A stretch of DNA of 13,266 nucleotides, from positions 1-13,266 of the forward strand of contig JAIVHD010000003.1 of assembly GCA_020201235.1 (NCBI GenBank). Reading direction: 5' to 3'. A program made the translations under genes and the position numbers. Below, one piece after another: positions 6,567 to 13,266 of the stretch. Every line of letters begins with the position of its first letter. The stretch's first letter is position 1. The notes below the pieces were generated by a model. That model was not told the DNA's origin and made no database searches. It saw nothing but the letters and a program-made list of their open reading frames with translations. Origin of the DNA: Lysobacteraceae bacterium. Lineage in GTDB: Bacteria > Pseudomonadota > Gammaproteobacteria > Xanthomonadales > Wenzhouxiangellaceae.

Positions 6567-7547
6567 ATGTCACGCCGTGAAAAACTCTACCATCTGCACG
6601 ACATTCTGCGCCAGCGGCGCACACCGATCTCGCGCCAGGCGCTGATTGCTGAGCTCGGCTGCAGCCAGGCTACGCTGTACCGGCTGATCGCCGAGCTTCG
6701 CGACGTGCTCGGCGCACCACTGGAGCAAAGTCCGGAAAGCCGACATTATTACTACGATCGCGACCTGGCTGGAAATTTCGAACTGCCGGGCCTGTGGATC
6801 AGCCCCGAGGAACTCCAGGCCCTGCTGACCGCGCGTCAGATTCTGACCAACGTCCAACCCGGCCTGTTGCAAGACGAGCTCGATGTATTGCAACAGCGTA
6901 TGTCGCAGTTGATTGACCAGCAGGGGATCGGATTTTCGGCCCATCCCGAGCGTGTGCATATACGCCACGATGCCGGCAGGCCGGTACCGGCGAGGTTGTT
7001 CGAGGACCTGCTGCGCGCCCTTTTCAAGCGTTTTCGAATCCGCATCCGCTACCATGGACGGCGCCGCGACGCGGTCTCCGAGCGCCAAATTTCGCCGCAA
7101 CGGCTGACCGCCTACCGCGATCGCTGGTATCTCGATTCCTGGTGCCACCAGGCCGAGGGGCTGCGCAGCTTTGCGGTCGAGCGCATCATTGCGCTGGAAT
7201 CGCTCGAGCAGCCGTGTACCGAGATCGGGTCGTCCGAGCTGCATGATCATTTCGACCAGGCCTATGGCATTTTTTCCGGTCCGGCCGAGCACATCGCCGA
7301 AATACGCTTTTCGCCCGAAGCTGCACGCTGGGCGGCTGAAGAGCAGTGGCATCCGCGCCAGAAGGTGGTGGTTGAAGCCGATGGATCGCTACGCCTGCAA
7401 TTGCCGTTTGGCTCGAGTCGAGAGTTGGTCATGGACGTTTTACGCTACGGGTCGGATGCCGAGGTGCTGGCGCCGGGCTTCCTGCGCGACAAAGTGGCGC
7501 AAGAAGTGACGCAACTGGGCGCGCTCTACGCTCGCGGATTGTCATGA
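6567..7547 (+). CDS. WYL-domain transcriptional regulator (HTH-WYL-WCX)
   Basis: Predicted one-component DNA-binding regulator of 326 residues. The N-terminal winged helix (about 1-60) has the HTH text ISRQALIAELGCSQATLYRL. A WYL domain spans about 145-210, with the signature RWYLDSW (WYL at 187-189) and RSFAVERI. A C-terminal WCX-type dimerisation extension covers about 235-326, including LRYGSDAEVLAPGFLRDKV. Proteins of this build respond to small ligands or nucleic acid; relatives control DNA-damage genes (DriD) or antiphage islands (CapW/BrxR), while many are housekeeping regulators. No defence genes are nearby, so the role here is open. GGAG at 6554-6557, nine bases upstream, supports the ATG at 6567. 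It sits 78 bp after zur, and its stop codon lies inside the Pho box of phoB. Confidence 0.85.
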   Translation: MSRREKLYHLHDILRQRRTPISRQALIAELGCSQATLYRLIAELRDVLGAPLEQSPESRHYYYDRDLAGNFELPGLWISPEELQALLTARQILTNVQPGLLQDELDVLQQRMSQLIDQQGIGFSAHPERVHIRHDAGRPVPARLFEDLLRALFKRFRIRIRYHGRRRDAVSERQISPQRLTAYRDRWYLDSWCHQAEGLRSFAVERIIALESLEQPCTEIGSSELHDHFDQAYGIFSGPAEHIAEIRFSPEAARWAAEEQWHPRQKVVVEADGSLRLQLPFGSSRELVMDVLRYGSDAEVLAPGFLRDKVAQEVTQLGALYARGLS

Positions 7548-7556
7548 TTCGGTCAC
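7539..7556 (+). promoter_or_regulatory. Pho box upstream of phoB
   Basis: TTGTCAT, four-base spacer GATT, then CGGTCAC: two direct 7-bp half-sites at 11-bp spacing, a good match to the PhoB consensus (CTGTCAT, A/T-rich spacer, CTGTCAC). TGAAAT about 10 bases downstream (near 7567) could serve as the -10 element, as expected when PhoB replaces -35 recognition. The box overlaps the stop codon of the WYL gene (TGA 7545-7547). It suggests autoregulation of phoBR. Confidence 0.7.
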
Positions 7557-7635
7557 ATCTCATTGTTGAAATAGGCCAAGCCTTGGACGGCAGCACCGTT
7601 TGCGCGGTCTTGCCTCGCCCGGCGGACCGTTTCCA

Positions 7636-8343
7636 ATGAGCAAGGCGATGAACAAAAAAATCCTGGTTGTTGAAGACGACGACGCGATTCGCGATATGAT
7701 TTTATTTAGTATGCGACGTGCCGGTTATATCGTTCTGGAAGCGACGAGCTGCCAGCATGCGCGTGTCCAGATTGTCGATCATCTTCCGGATCTGATCCTG
7801 CTCGACTGGATGCTACCCGACACCAGCGGCGTGGAATTCGCACGAGCGTTGGCGCGTGATGAAATGACCCGCAACATTCCGATCGTCATGCTGACCGCGC
7901 GCGCCACCGAAGACGACAAGGTGCGTGGCCTGGACAGCGGCATCGACGACTACATGACCAAGCCGTTCTCGGCACGCGAACTGCTGGCCCGGTTGCGTGC
8001 CGTGCTGCGTCGAACCGCGCCTGAGGGCAACACCGAAGAGGTGCGGGCCGGCGATTTAAGCCTGAATCTGGCATCGCATCGCGTTATGGTAGGCAACCAG
8101 CCGGTCGATCTCGGTCCAACGGAATACCGCATGCTTAAATTTTTTCTGACCCACCAGGATCGTGTCTACAGCCGATCGCAATTGCTCGATCATGTTTGGG
8201 GTGGCGGCGTCTACGTCGAAGAGCGCACGGTCGACGTGCACGTGCTGCGCCTGCGCAAGGCCTTAACGCCGTTTGGCTGCGCCGGCTTTATTCAAACCGT
8301 GCGCGGTGCCGGCTACCGCTTTTCCGGCGAAGCGGCGCACTGA
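7636..8343 (+). CDS. phoB: Phosphate regulon response regulator PhoB
   Basis: OmpR-family response regulator that activates phosphate-starvation genes when phosphorylated by PhoR. The 235-residue product has a receiver domain (about 1-125) with the acidic pocket VVEDDD, phosphoacceptor Asp57 in LLDWMLP, the switch Thr87 (MLTARA) and Lys109 (TKPF). A winged-helix trans_reg_C domain (about 135-232) follows, ending in TVDVHVLRLRKAL and TVRGAGYRF. I chose ATG 7636 (MSKAMNKKILVV); ATG 7648 is also possible. The frame extends to 7600, but those extra residues do not resemble PhoB. A Pho box lies about 80 bp upstream. Its TGA shares a base with the phoR ATG (TGATG), so the two are translationally coupled. 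Confidence 0.96.
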   Translation: MSKAMNKKILVVEDDDAIRDMILFSMRRAGYIVLEATSCQHARVQIVDHLPDLILLDWMLPDTSGVEFARALARDEMTRNIPIVMLTARATEDDKVRGLDSGIDDYMTKPFSARELLARLRAVLRRTAPEGNTEEVRAGDLSLNLASHRVMVGNQPVDLGPTEYRMLKFFLTHQDRVYSRSQLLDHVWGGGVYVEERTVDVHVLRLRKALTPFGCAGFIQTVRGAGYRFSGEAAH

Positions 8344-9662
8344 TGCGGCAGGCGTGGCTGGCCGAATTCCTGCTGCTCGCGTTCTGGGTTTCGCTCGCGG
8401 CGCTGCTGTGGGTGATATTCGGCGGTGCCTTCGGCTGGTGGCTTGCCGCGGCCCTTTCGGTCTCAGGCGCACGCCATATTTGGCAGATGCACCGGCTTGA
8501 GTCCTGGCTTCGCCGTGGCCGGAGAGCTCAGCCGCCGCAGTCCTGGGGGCTCTGGGGCGAGGTGTTCGAGCATTATTACCGGCTGCAGCGACGCTATGCC
8601 AAGCGTAAGAAGCGCCTGGCCCGCGTCATCCGTGAATTCAGGGAATCGACCGCGGCAATGCCCGATGGCACGGTCGTGCTGGATTCGGCCTGGCGCATCA
8701 ACTGGCACAACAGCGCGGCGGTGCGTCTGCTGGGCCTGGCTGGCAATCGGGACATTGGTCAGTCGATTACCAGCCTGCTGCGCGCGCCTGCGTTCGATCG
8801 GCTGATGCGCGAACAGGCGTTCAGCCGAGCGATCGAAATCGACTCGCCGGTCGATCACGCCGGCCGCCTGTCGGTTCGGGTCGTGCCTTATGGCAGCGGT
8901 CAATTCCTGATGCTGGCGCGCGACATCACCCGCCTGCAGCGGCTGGAAAACATGCGGCGTGATTTCGTCGCCAACGCCTCCCACGAACTGCGATCGCCGC
9001 TGACCGTGCTCGGCGGTTATCTTGAAAACCTTGCCGACGACGATCAAATTCCGGCGGATTGGAGCGCGCCGCTGGATGCGATGCAGAACCAGTGCCGTCG
9101 AATGACGACGCTGGTCAACGACTTGCTGGAGCTCTCGAGGCTGGAGACCGATGCGCCGGCCGAGCCGGACGAGCGGCCGGTCAAGGTCGCCGAACTGGTC
9201 GGGCGAATCTGCAACGAGGTCCGCGCCCAAGTGGCAGGCGACCGGGTCATCGAAACCGATCTGGATGCCGAAATTGGCTTAGGCGGTGTCGAAAACGAAC
9301 TGTACAGCGCCTTTTCCAACCTGTTGCTCAATGCCATACGTTATACCGACAGCGGCGGCCGGATCGGAATACGCTGGTCGCGTGATGTCGACGGCCGTGG
9401 CCGCTTCTGCGTCAGCGACGACGGCATCGGCATCGAAGCACGGCACTTGCCGTTCATCACCCAGCGCTTCTACCGGGTAGACCTTGCACGCAGCCGCGCG
9501 CAAGGCGGCACCGGTCTGGGCCTGGCCATCGTCAAGCACGTATTGCAGCGCCACGAGGCCCAACTGGAGGTGCAGTCCGAACCGGGCAAGGGCAGTGAGT
9601 TCTGCTGCGTCTTCGTGAGCTCTCGCATGCGCGAGTTGACAACAAAAGAGGCGCGGTCATGA
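8343..9662 (+). CDS. phoR: Phosphate regulon sensor histidine kinase PhoR
   Basis: Inner-membrane sensor kinase/phosphatase for PhoB that reads phosphate status through the Pst complex. The product is 439 residues. Two hydrophobic segments fill residues about 5-42 with almost no periplasmic loop, as usual for PhoR. A basic linker and a PAS-like domain (about 95-200, starting near STAAMPDGTVVLDSAWRINW) follow. The HisKA H-box is FVANASHELRSPLTVLGGYL with phospho-accepting His214. The HATPase domain has the N box (NLLLNAIRYT, Asn330), DDGIGI (359-364) and GGTGLGLAIVKH (388-399). The ATG at 8343 overlaps the phoB stop (TGATG); the open frame runs back to 8196, but that part is the phoB gene in another frame. 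Its stop (9660-9662) is 11 bases before the tandem Pho half-sites. Confidence 0.95.
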   Translation: MRQAWLAEFLLLAFWVSLAALLWVIFGGAFGWWLAAALSVSGARHIWQMHRLESWLRRGRRAQPPQSWGLWGEVFEHYYRLQRRYAKRKKRLARVIREFRESTAAMPDGTVVLDSAWRINWHNSAAVRLLGLAGNRDIGQSITSLLRAPAFDRLMREQAFSRAIEIDSPVDHAGRLSVRVVPYGSGQFLMLARDITRLQRLENMRRDFVANASHELRSPLTVLGGYLENLADDDQIPADWSAPLDAMQNQCRRMTTLVNDLLELSRLETDAPAEPDERPVKVAELVGRICNEVRAQVAGDRVIETDLDAEIGLGGVENELYSAFSNLLLNAIRYTDSGGRIGIRWSRDVDGRGRFCVSDDGIGIEARHLPFITQRFYRVDLARSRAQGGTGLGLAIVKHVLQRHEAQLEVQSEPGKGSEFCCVFVSSRMRELTTKEARS

Positions 9663-9673
9663 ACGCCTTGAGC

Positions 9674-9702
9674 CTGTCATGAAGTTGTCATAATAATGTC
9701 AC
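9674..9702 (+). promoter_or_regulatory. Three tandem Pho half-sites upstream of pstS
   Basis: CTGTCAT (9674-9680), TTGTCAT (9685-9691) and ATGTCAC (9696-9702) are spaced exactly 11 bp apart with four-base spacers (GAAG, AATA). Two units make a standard Pho box, and the third extends it. This is a strong PhoB-binding array for the pst operon, about 90 bp before the pstS ATG. A clear -10 downstream is not obvious. Confidence 0.82.
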
Positions 9703-9718
9703 AGACTGCCCATCGTCG

Positions 9719-9732
9719 CGGCCGGAGGGCCG
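9719..9732 (+). repeat. Short hairpin in the pstS leader
   Basis: CGGCC and GGCCG pair around a GGAG loop, 16 bases after the last Pho half-site. A GC-rich 5-bp stem without a T run. It falls in the likely transcription start or leader region of pstS; no function can be assigned. Confidence 0.3.
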
Positions 9733-9793
9733 GTTTCATGGATCTGTAATCACGGTCCGTTACCTTTCCAGTTCCTATGACAAGGTTTTCAAT

Positions 9794-10096
9794 ATGATGA
9801 GTTTCAGGCGCTACGGTGCCAGCCTGCTGTTGGCAACTGCGTCGCTACCGCTGCCGGCACAAATTCAGGGTGATCCGGACTTGCCGCATTACGAGTCGGT
9901 CTTGGGTGTTTCGGGCAATCTTTCGTCGATTGGCTCGGATACCCTCAACACGCTGACCACCCTATGGACGGGGGAATTTGCCAAGTTCTGCCCCAACGTC
10001 AAGATCCAAATCCAGGGTGCTGGCTCATCGGCTGATGGCTACATCCCGCTTCCGGCGACGCTTGCCTCGAGAATCGGCGAGCAGCTCGGGCTGTAA
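9794..10096 (+). CDS. pstS: Internally deleted phosphate-binding protein PstS (probably non-functional)
   Basis: Full PstS is a periplasmic phosphate receptor of roughly 320-340 residues; this frame encodes only 100. Residues 1-22 look like a signal peptide (LLLATASLPLPAQ). Residues 38-79 (GVSGNLSSIGSDTLNTLTTL through QIQGAGSS) match the start of mature PstS of the Pseudomonas/Xanthomonas type. Residues 81-100 (DGYIPLPATLASRIGEQLGL) match its extreme C-terminus. About 230 residues are therefore absent, joined in frame near codons 79-81 (about 10028-10036). Of the phosphate-contacting loops, the GSDTL and GAGSS loops survive; the later Asp, Arg and SGT ligands are gone. Start codon (ATG 9794, second ATG 9797, AAGG upstream), stop codon and Pho boxes are intact. 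Options are a true deletion, an assembly collapse, or a small protein with a new role. Confidence 0.85.
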   Translation: MMSFRRYGASLLLATASLPLPAQIQGDPDLPHYESVLGVSGNLSSIGSDTLNTLTTLWTGEFAKFCPNVKIQIQGAGSSADGYIPLPATLASRIGEQLGL

Positions 10097-10153
10097 TTCG
10101 ATGCGCTTGCAGATCGCCAATCGACGGGTGTTAACAAGTCTGGAGGGGCTCTG

Positions 10154-12370
10154 ATGAACACGGGCACTGCCGACTCCGTGGTCGCAAAAAAAAGCGATCT
10201 GCCGAGCGAGCGGGCCATGGCCCGGCGGCGTCGATGGCGCTATCTGGCCGATTCCGGTGCCGCCTGGATGGTGCGCCTGGGCGGTGGCGGCGTGGTGATC
10301 GCGCTGGCGCTTATTTTTGTTTATTTGTTCAGCGAAGTCGTGCCGATGCTGCGTGGCGCGTCGGTTGAAATGAAGAATGACTTTGGCGCGCCGCTGGCGG
10401 CCGACGCCGGGCAATCCCTGCTGGCGTTGGAGCGCTACAACGAGCTTGGCATCCGGCATACGCCGGATGGCCGCTTGATGTACTTTGATCTCGCCGACGG
10501 GCGTTTGCTGCGCGAGGTGCAGCTGGAAATTCCTGCGGGCGTCGAGGTGGTCGGCATGGCCGCCAGTGAGCCGCGCACGCGCCAGGTCGTTTTCGGATTG
10601 TCGGATGGCACGGCGATTGTTGTCGAGCACGAAATTCGGCTGGAGTTTGAGGGCGATCAGCGGCGCGTGGTCCCCGACCCGGGCTTTCCGCTCGGCAGCC
10701 AGCCCTTGCGGGTCGACGATCAAGGGCGGGCTTTGGTGACGCCCAATTTTCTGACCGGCGAGATCGAGGTCAAGCGCCGTGCCTGGACTTTGCCACGGCC
10801 GTCACGGGAGCCGATCAGCCATTTGCAACTGACCGCCAACCTCTGGTCGCTGATTGGTGCATCGGACAATGGCGATCTGCTTTACTGGGATATCTCGGAC
10901 CCCAACCAGGCGGTACTGCGCGATCAGGCTCGGGCGGTCGGTGAGGGTGGCTCGATTACCGAGCTGAAAATGCTCAACGGCACCTTTTCGTGGGTGGTCG
11001 GAACCTCGCAGGGCCGGCTCAGCCAGTGGTTTTTGGTGCGTGACGAATCGGTCGGTGCCGGTGACAACATCTTCGAGATGGCCCGGGTGCGCGACTTCAA
11101 GCAGCATCCGGGTGCCATTACCGCGATTGCGCCCGAATACACGCGCAAGGGCTTCGCCGCAGTCGATGATGCCGGCGGGCTGGGCCTGCACTACGGCACC
11201 TCGGCGCGCACGCTGTACCTGCGCCAGGTGCATGATCGTGCGCTACGCTCGGTTGGGATTTCGCCGGTCGACGATTTGCTGATCGTCGAAGACGTCGACG
11301 GCCGGATCATTCGCTTTGCGGTTGACAATCCGCATCCGGAAGTCTCGCTCAAGGCGCTGTGGGGAAAAGTCTGGTACGAAGGGCGCCAGGACCCTGAGTA
11401 TGTCTGGCAGGCCTCGTCGGGTGCCGACAGCTTCGAGCCCAAGTACTCGATGGTGCCGCTGACCATCGGCACGCTCAAAGCGGCGCTGTTTGCAATGCTA
11501 TTTGCCATGCCGCTGGCGATTGCGGGGGCAATCTACACCGCCTACTTCATGGCACCAAAATTAAGAGGCTACGTTAAGCCGACTATCGAGGTGATGGAAG
11601 CGCTGCCGACCGTCATTCTCGGCTTTCTCGCCGGGTTGTGGCTGGCACCGTTCCTTGAAAACCACATTCCGGCCGTGTTTAGCGTGTTGGTCGGGCTGCC
11701 GCTGGCCTTCCTGGGCACGGCCTATGGCTACAGCCGATTGCCCAAATCGCTGCGGCGCGCGATCCCGGCTGGCTGGGAGGCGGTGTTTTTGATACCGGTC
11801 ATCGTGGCGCTGGTCTGGGGTCTGGTTTCATTGTCGCCGTTGATCGAAATCTGGTTTTTCGATGGCTCGATGCGCCAGTGGTTTACCGACATCGGCATCA
11901 CCTACGACCAGCGCAACGCGCTGGTGGTTGGCATTGCCATGGGCTTTGCCATCATCCCGACAATCTTCTCGATTGCCGAGGACGCCGTGTTCACCGTGCC
12001 CAGACATCTGACCCAGGGTTCGCTGGCGTTGGGCGCGACACCGTGGCAAACCGTCACCCGCGTGGTCCTGCTGACCGCCAGCCCAGGCATCTTTTCAGCC
12101 GTCATGATCGGCTTCGGCCGGGCCGTCGGCGAGACCATGATCGTGTTGATGGCCACCGGCAACAGCCCGGTTGTCAACTTCAATATCTTTGAGGGAATGC
12201 GCACACTATCGGCCAATATCGCTGTGGAACTGCCCGAAACAGCGGTTCATTCGACCCACTACCGCATCCTGTTCCTGGCCGGCCTGGTGCTGTTTGCGGT
12301 GACCTTTTTTGTCAACACCCTCGCTGAACTGGTCCGCCAGCGCCTGCGCGCCCGCTACAGCAGCCTGTAA
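10154..12370 (+). CDS. pstC: Phosphate ABC transporter permease PstC, long variant
   Basis: Inner-membrane permease of the PstSCAB phosphate importer. At 738 residues it is more than twice the E. coli size (about 320) and matches the long type known in Pseudomonas. After a basic cytoplasmic N-terminus (ARRRRWRY, 23-30) comes one membrane segment at about 42-62. A soluble insert of some 360 residues (about 66-430) follows, with beta-rich, WD/propeller-like text such as NGDLLYWDISDP and GTSQGRLSQWF. The permease core then runs from about 430 (YSMVPLTIGTLKAALFAM) to the end, with six or so membrane segments and the EAA loop for PstB (SLALGATPWQTV to FGRAVGETM, about 621-662). Positive-inside topology puts the insert in the periplasm. 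GGAGG at 10142-10146 supports the ATG. It starts 57 bp after pstS and ends 12 bp before pstA. Confidence 0.95.
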   Translation: MNTGTADSVVAKKSDLPSERAMARRRRWRYLADSGAAWMVRLGGGGVVIALALIFVYLFSEVVPMLRGASVEMKNDFGAPLAADAGQSLLALERYNELGIRHTPDGRLMYFDLADGRLLREVQLEIPAGVEVVGMAASEPRTRQVVFGLSDGTAIVVEHEIRLEFEGDQRRVVPDPGFPLGSQPLRVDDQGRALVTPNFLTGEIEVKRRAWTLPRPSREPISHLQLTANLWSLIGASDNGDLLYWDISDPNQAVLRDQARAVGEGGSITELKMLNGTFSWVVGTSQGRLSQWFLVRDESVGAGDNIFEMARVRDFKQHPGAITAIAPEYTRKGFAAVDDAGGLGLHYGTSARTLYLRQVHDRALRSVGISPVDDLLIVEDVDGRIIRFAVDNPHPEVSLKALWGKVWYEGRQDPEYVWQASSGADSFEPKYSMVPLTIGTLKAALFAMLFAMPLAIAGAIYTAYFMAPKLRGYVKPTIEVMEALPTVILGFLAGLWLAPFLENHIPAVFSVLVGLPLAFLGTAYGYSRLPKSLRRAIPAGWEAVFLIPVIVALVWGLVSLSPLIEIWFFDGSMRQWFTDIGITYDQRNALVVGIAMGFAIIPTIFSIAEDAVFTVPRHLTQGSLALGATPWQTVTRVVLLTASPGIFSAVMIGFGRAVGETMIVLMATGNSPVVNFNIFEGMRTLSANIAVELPETAVHSTHYRILFLAGLVLFAVTFFVNTLAELVRQRLRARYSSL

Positions 12371-12382
12371 CCGGATTTGCCA

Positions 12383-13266
12383 ATGCATCGATCCCAATCC
12401 TCCATTCGAACCTGGTTCCGCTCGGGCGATCCGTGGATCTGGATGATCGGCGGCGCGCTGGCAATTTCGCTGATCATGGTGATCGGCCTGATGACGCTGA
12501 TTGCGGTGCGCGGCTTCGGCCATTTCTGGGCAAAGCCGATCGCTGAAACCACCGCGACCGTTGACGGTATCGAAACGCCGGTGCTCGGCATCATGACGCG
12601 CTCGGAGACCCTGCCGGCCGAGCGTATTCGCGAGTCTGGCCAGCCGATTCCGCAAGATCAGTTGCTGGTTACGCGCTATCTGTTCAATATTGGAAATCGC
12701 GATCTGACCGGTCGGGATTTCGTCTGGTACCTCGAATCCGCGTTGTCCGACCTGCGCTATCCGGACCAGGCGATGATGGTCGAGCGCCGCGAATGGGGCA
12801 ATTTCTATGGCTTTCCAGAAGCACTGGAGCGGCAGGGTGCTGTCGTTGCCAGCGGCGAGCAGCTGTGGGGCGAGCTGCAGCGCGCGATCCAGCGCGCCAA
12901 CGACCTGCACGACCAGATTCGCAGACTTGAAAAAGTTGAGATCGGTGCCATCAACAGCGCCATGGAGCGGGTGCGCCTGGAGCGCCGCGGCCTGGAACTG
13001 CGTGGCGTATCGGGGGCTGCGCTCGAGGCCGCGCGGGTCGATCTTGAGACCCGCCAGACCGAGCTCGATCGGCGCTTCCAGGCGATCCAGGCCGAGCGCA
13101 CCCAATTGATGGAATTGGCCGGCCGCGATGTCCTCATCGCGCGCACCGCAGCGGATCGCGAGGTTCGGATCGGGCTGGACAATATCGTCATGGCGTCGCA
13201 AAACAACGCCATGGGTCTGGGTGCCAAACTGCTGTTCTACGGCCATCGAATCAAGCAATTCCTGAC
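12383..13266 (+). CDS. pstA: Phosphate ABC transporter permease PstA, long variant (5' part, runs off the window)
   Basis: Second permease subunit of the Pst importer; 294 codons are present and no stop is reached. The ATG at 12383 follows pstC by 12 bases, with a weak GGA eight bases upstream. Residues 11-16 (WFRSGD) lead into a membrane segment at about 18-42 (WIWMIGGALAISLIMVIGLM) and then VRGFGHFW, the usual opening of the long Pseudomonas-type PstA. Next is a soluble region with DRDFVWYLESAL-like text (residues near 110-122 read TGRDFVWYLESAL). From about 157 to 255 there is a charged, helical, coiled-coil-like stretch (RANDLHDQIRRLEKVEIGAI, then LETRQTELDRRFQAIQAERT). The permease core expected at the C-terminus lies beyond the window. 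Together with PstC this gives both permeases large non-core domains. Confidence 0.92.
   Translation, partial: MHRSQSSIRTWFRSGDPWIWMIGGALAISLIMVIGLMTLIAVRGFGHFWAKPIAETTATVDGIETPVLGIMTRSETLPAERIRESGQPIPQDQLLVTRYLFNIGNRDLTGRDFVWYLESALSDLRYPDQAMMVERREWGNFYGFPEALERQGAVVASGEQLWGELQRAIQRANDLHDQIRRLEKVEIGAINSAMERVRLERRGLELRGVSGAALEAARVDLETRQTELDRRFQAIQAERTQLMELAGRDVLIARTAADREVRIGLDNIVMASQNNAMGLGAKLLFYGHRIKQFL

Noticed and set aside
9654..9660. Fourth Pho half-site (CGGTCAT) at the end of phoR
   Set aside because: It is 20 bp from the first good half-site, out of the 11-bp phase, and simply encodes the last phoR codons.
9738..9749. Three-codon frame (ATG GAT CTG TAA) in the pstS leader, with GGAGGG upstream
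   Set aside because: Too short to argue for translation; the purine-rich stretch is part of a small GC hairpin.
10025..10723. 232-codon minus-strand frame crossing the pstS-pstC junction
   Set aside because: Antisense to pstC and the end of pstS; no start signal and no resemblance to known proteins.
12206..13258. 350-codon open frame on the minus strand
   Set aside because: It is antisense to the end of pstC and to pstA, both strongly recognised. Long antisense frames are common in GC-rich genes, and its product has low-complexity shadow-like composition.

Overview
The window looks like a piece of a GC-rich gammaproteobacterial chromosome. The evidence is an MltF-type lytic transglycosylase, a Zur-type Fur protein with the E. 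coli-like PPTVYRALDFL segment, and a phoB-phoR-pstS-pstC-pstA order with the long PstC and PstA variants known from Pseudomonas and Xanthomonadales relatives. Family-level placement (for example Xanthomonadales or Wenzhouxiangella-like) is a guess. Gene density is high and nothing resembles an integrase, transposase, CRISPR array, rRNA or tRNA.

Layout. (1) 1-1576, plus strand: the last codons of an unidentified upstream frame overlap by four bases (GTGA) the start of a wax ester synthase/diacylglycerol acyltransferase. (2) 1727-4052, minus strand: mltF, followed downstream by a small TPR protein, probably co-transcribed. The TPR gene converges on the acyltransferase gene. (3) 4095-4299: divergent intergenic region between mltF and gltX, with a candidate extended -10 and a 21-codon open frame with a good ribosome binding site ending three bases before gltX. 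(4) gltX, then about 305 bp without a convincing gene but with an imperfect hairpin. (5) zur, then a stand-alone WYL-domain regulator. (6) The phosphate regulon: a Pho box overlapping the end of the WYL gene, phoB and phoR joined by a TGATG overlap, three tandem Pho half-sites, a severely shortened pstS, pstC with a large extra domain, and the start of pstA, which runs off the right edge.

How the genes work together. PhoR should sense phosphate status through the Pst complex and phosphorylate PhoB, which would bind the two Pho-box regions and drive phoBR and the pst genes. PstS normally delivers phosphate to the PstC/PstA channel.

The main oddity is pstS. Its start, signal peptide, first phosphate-loop region and the family's characteristic C-terminus are all present, but the roughly 230 residues between them are missing, in frame. 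The operon and its Pho boxes look otherwise intact, so this is a real internal deletion in the strain, a collapsed assembly, or a remodelled small protein. I found no clearly new multi-gene system; the pstS junction and the large accessory domains of PstC and PstA most deserve a second look.
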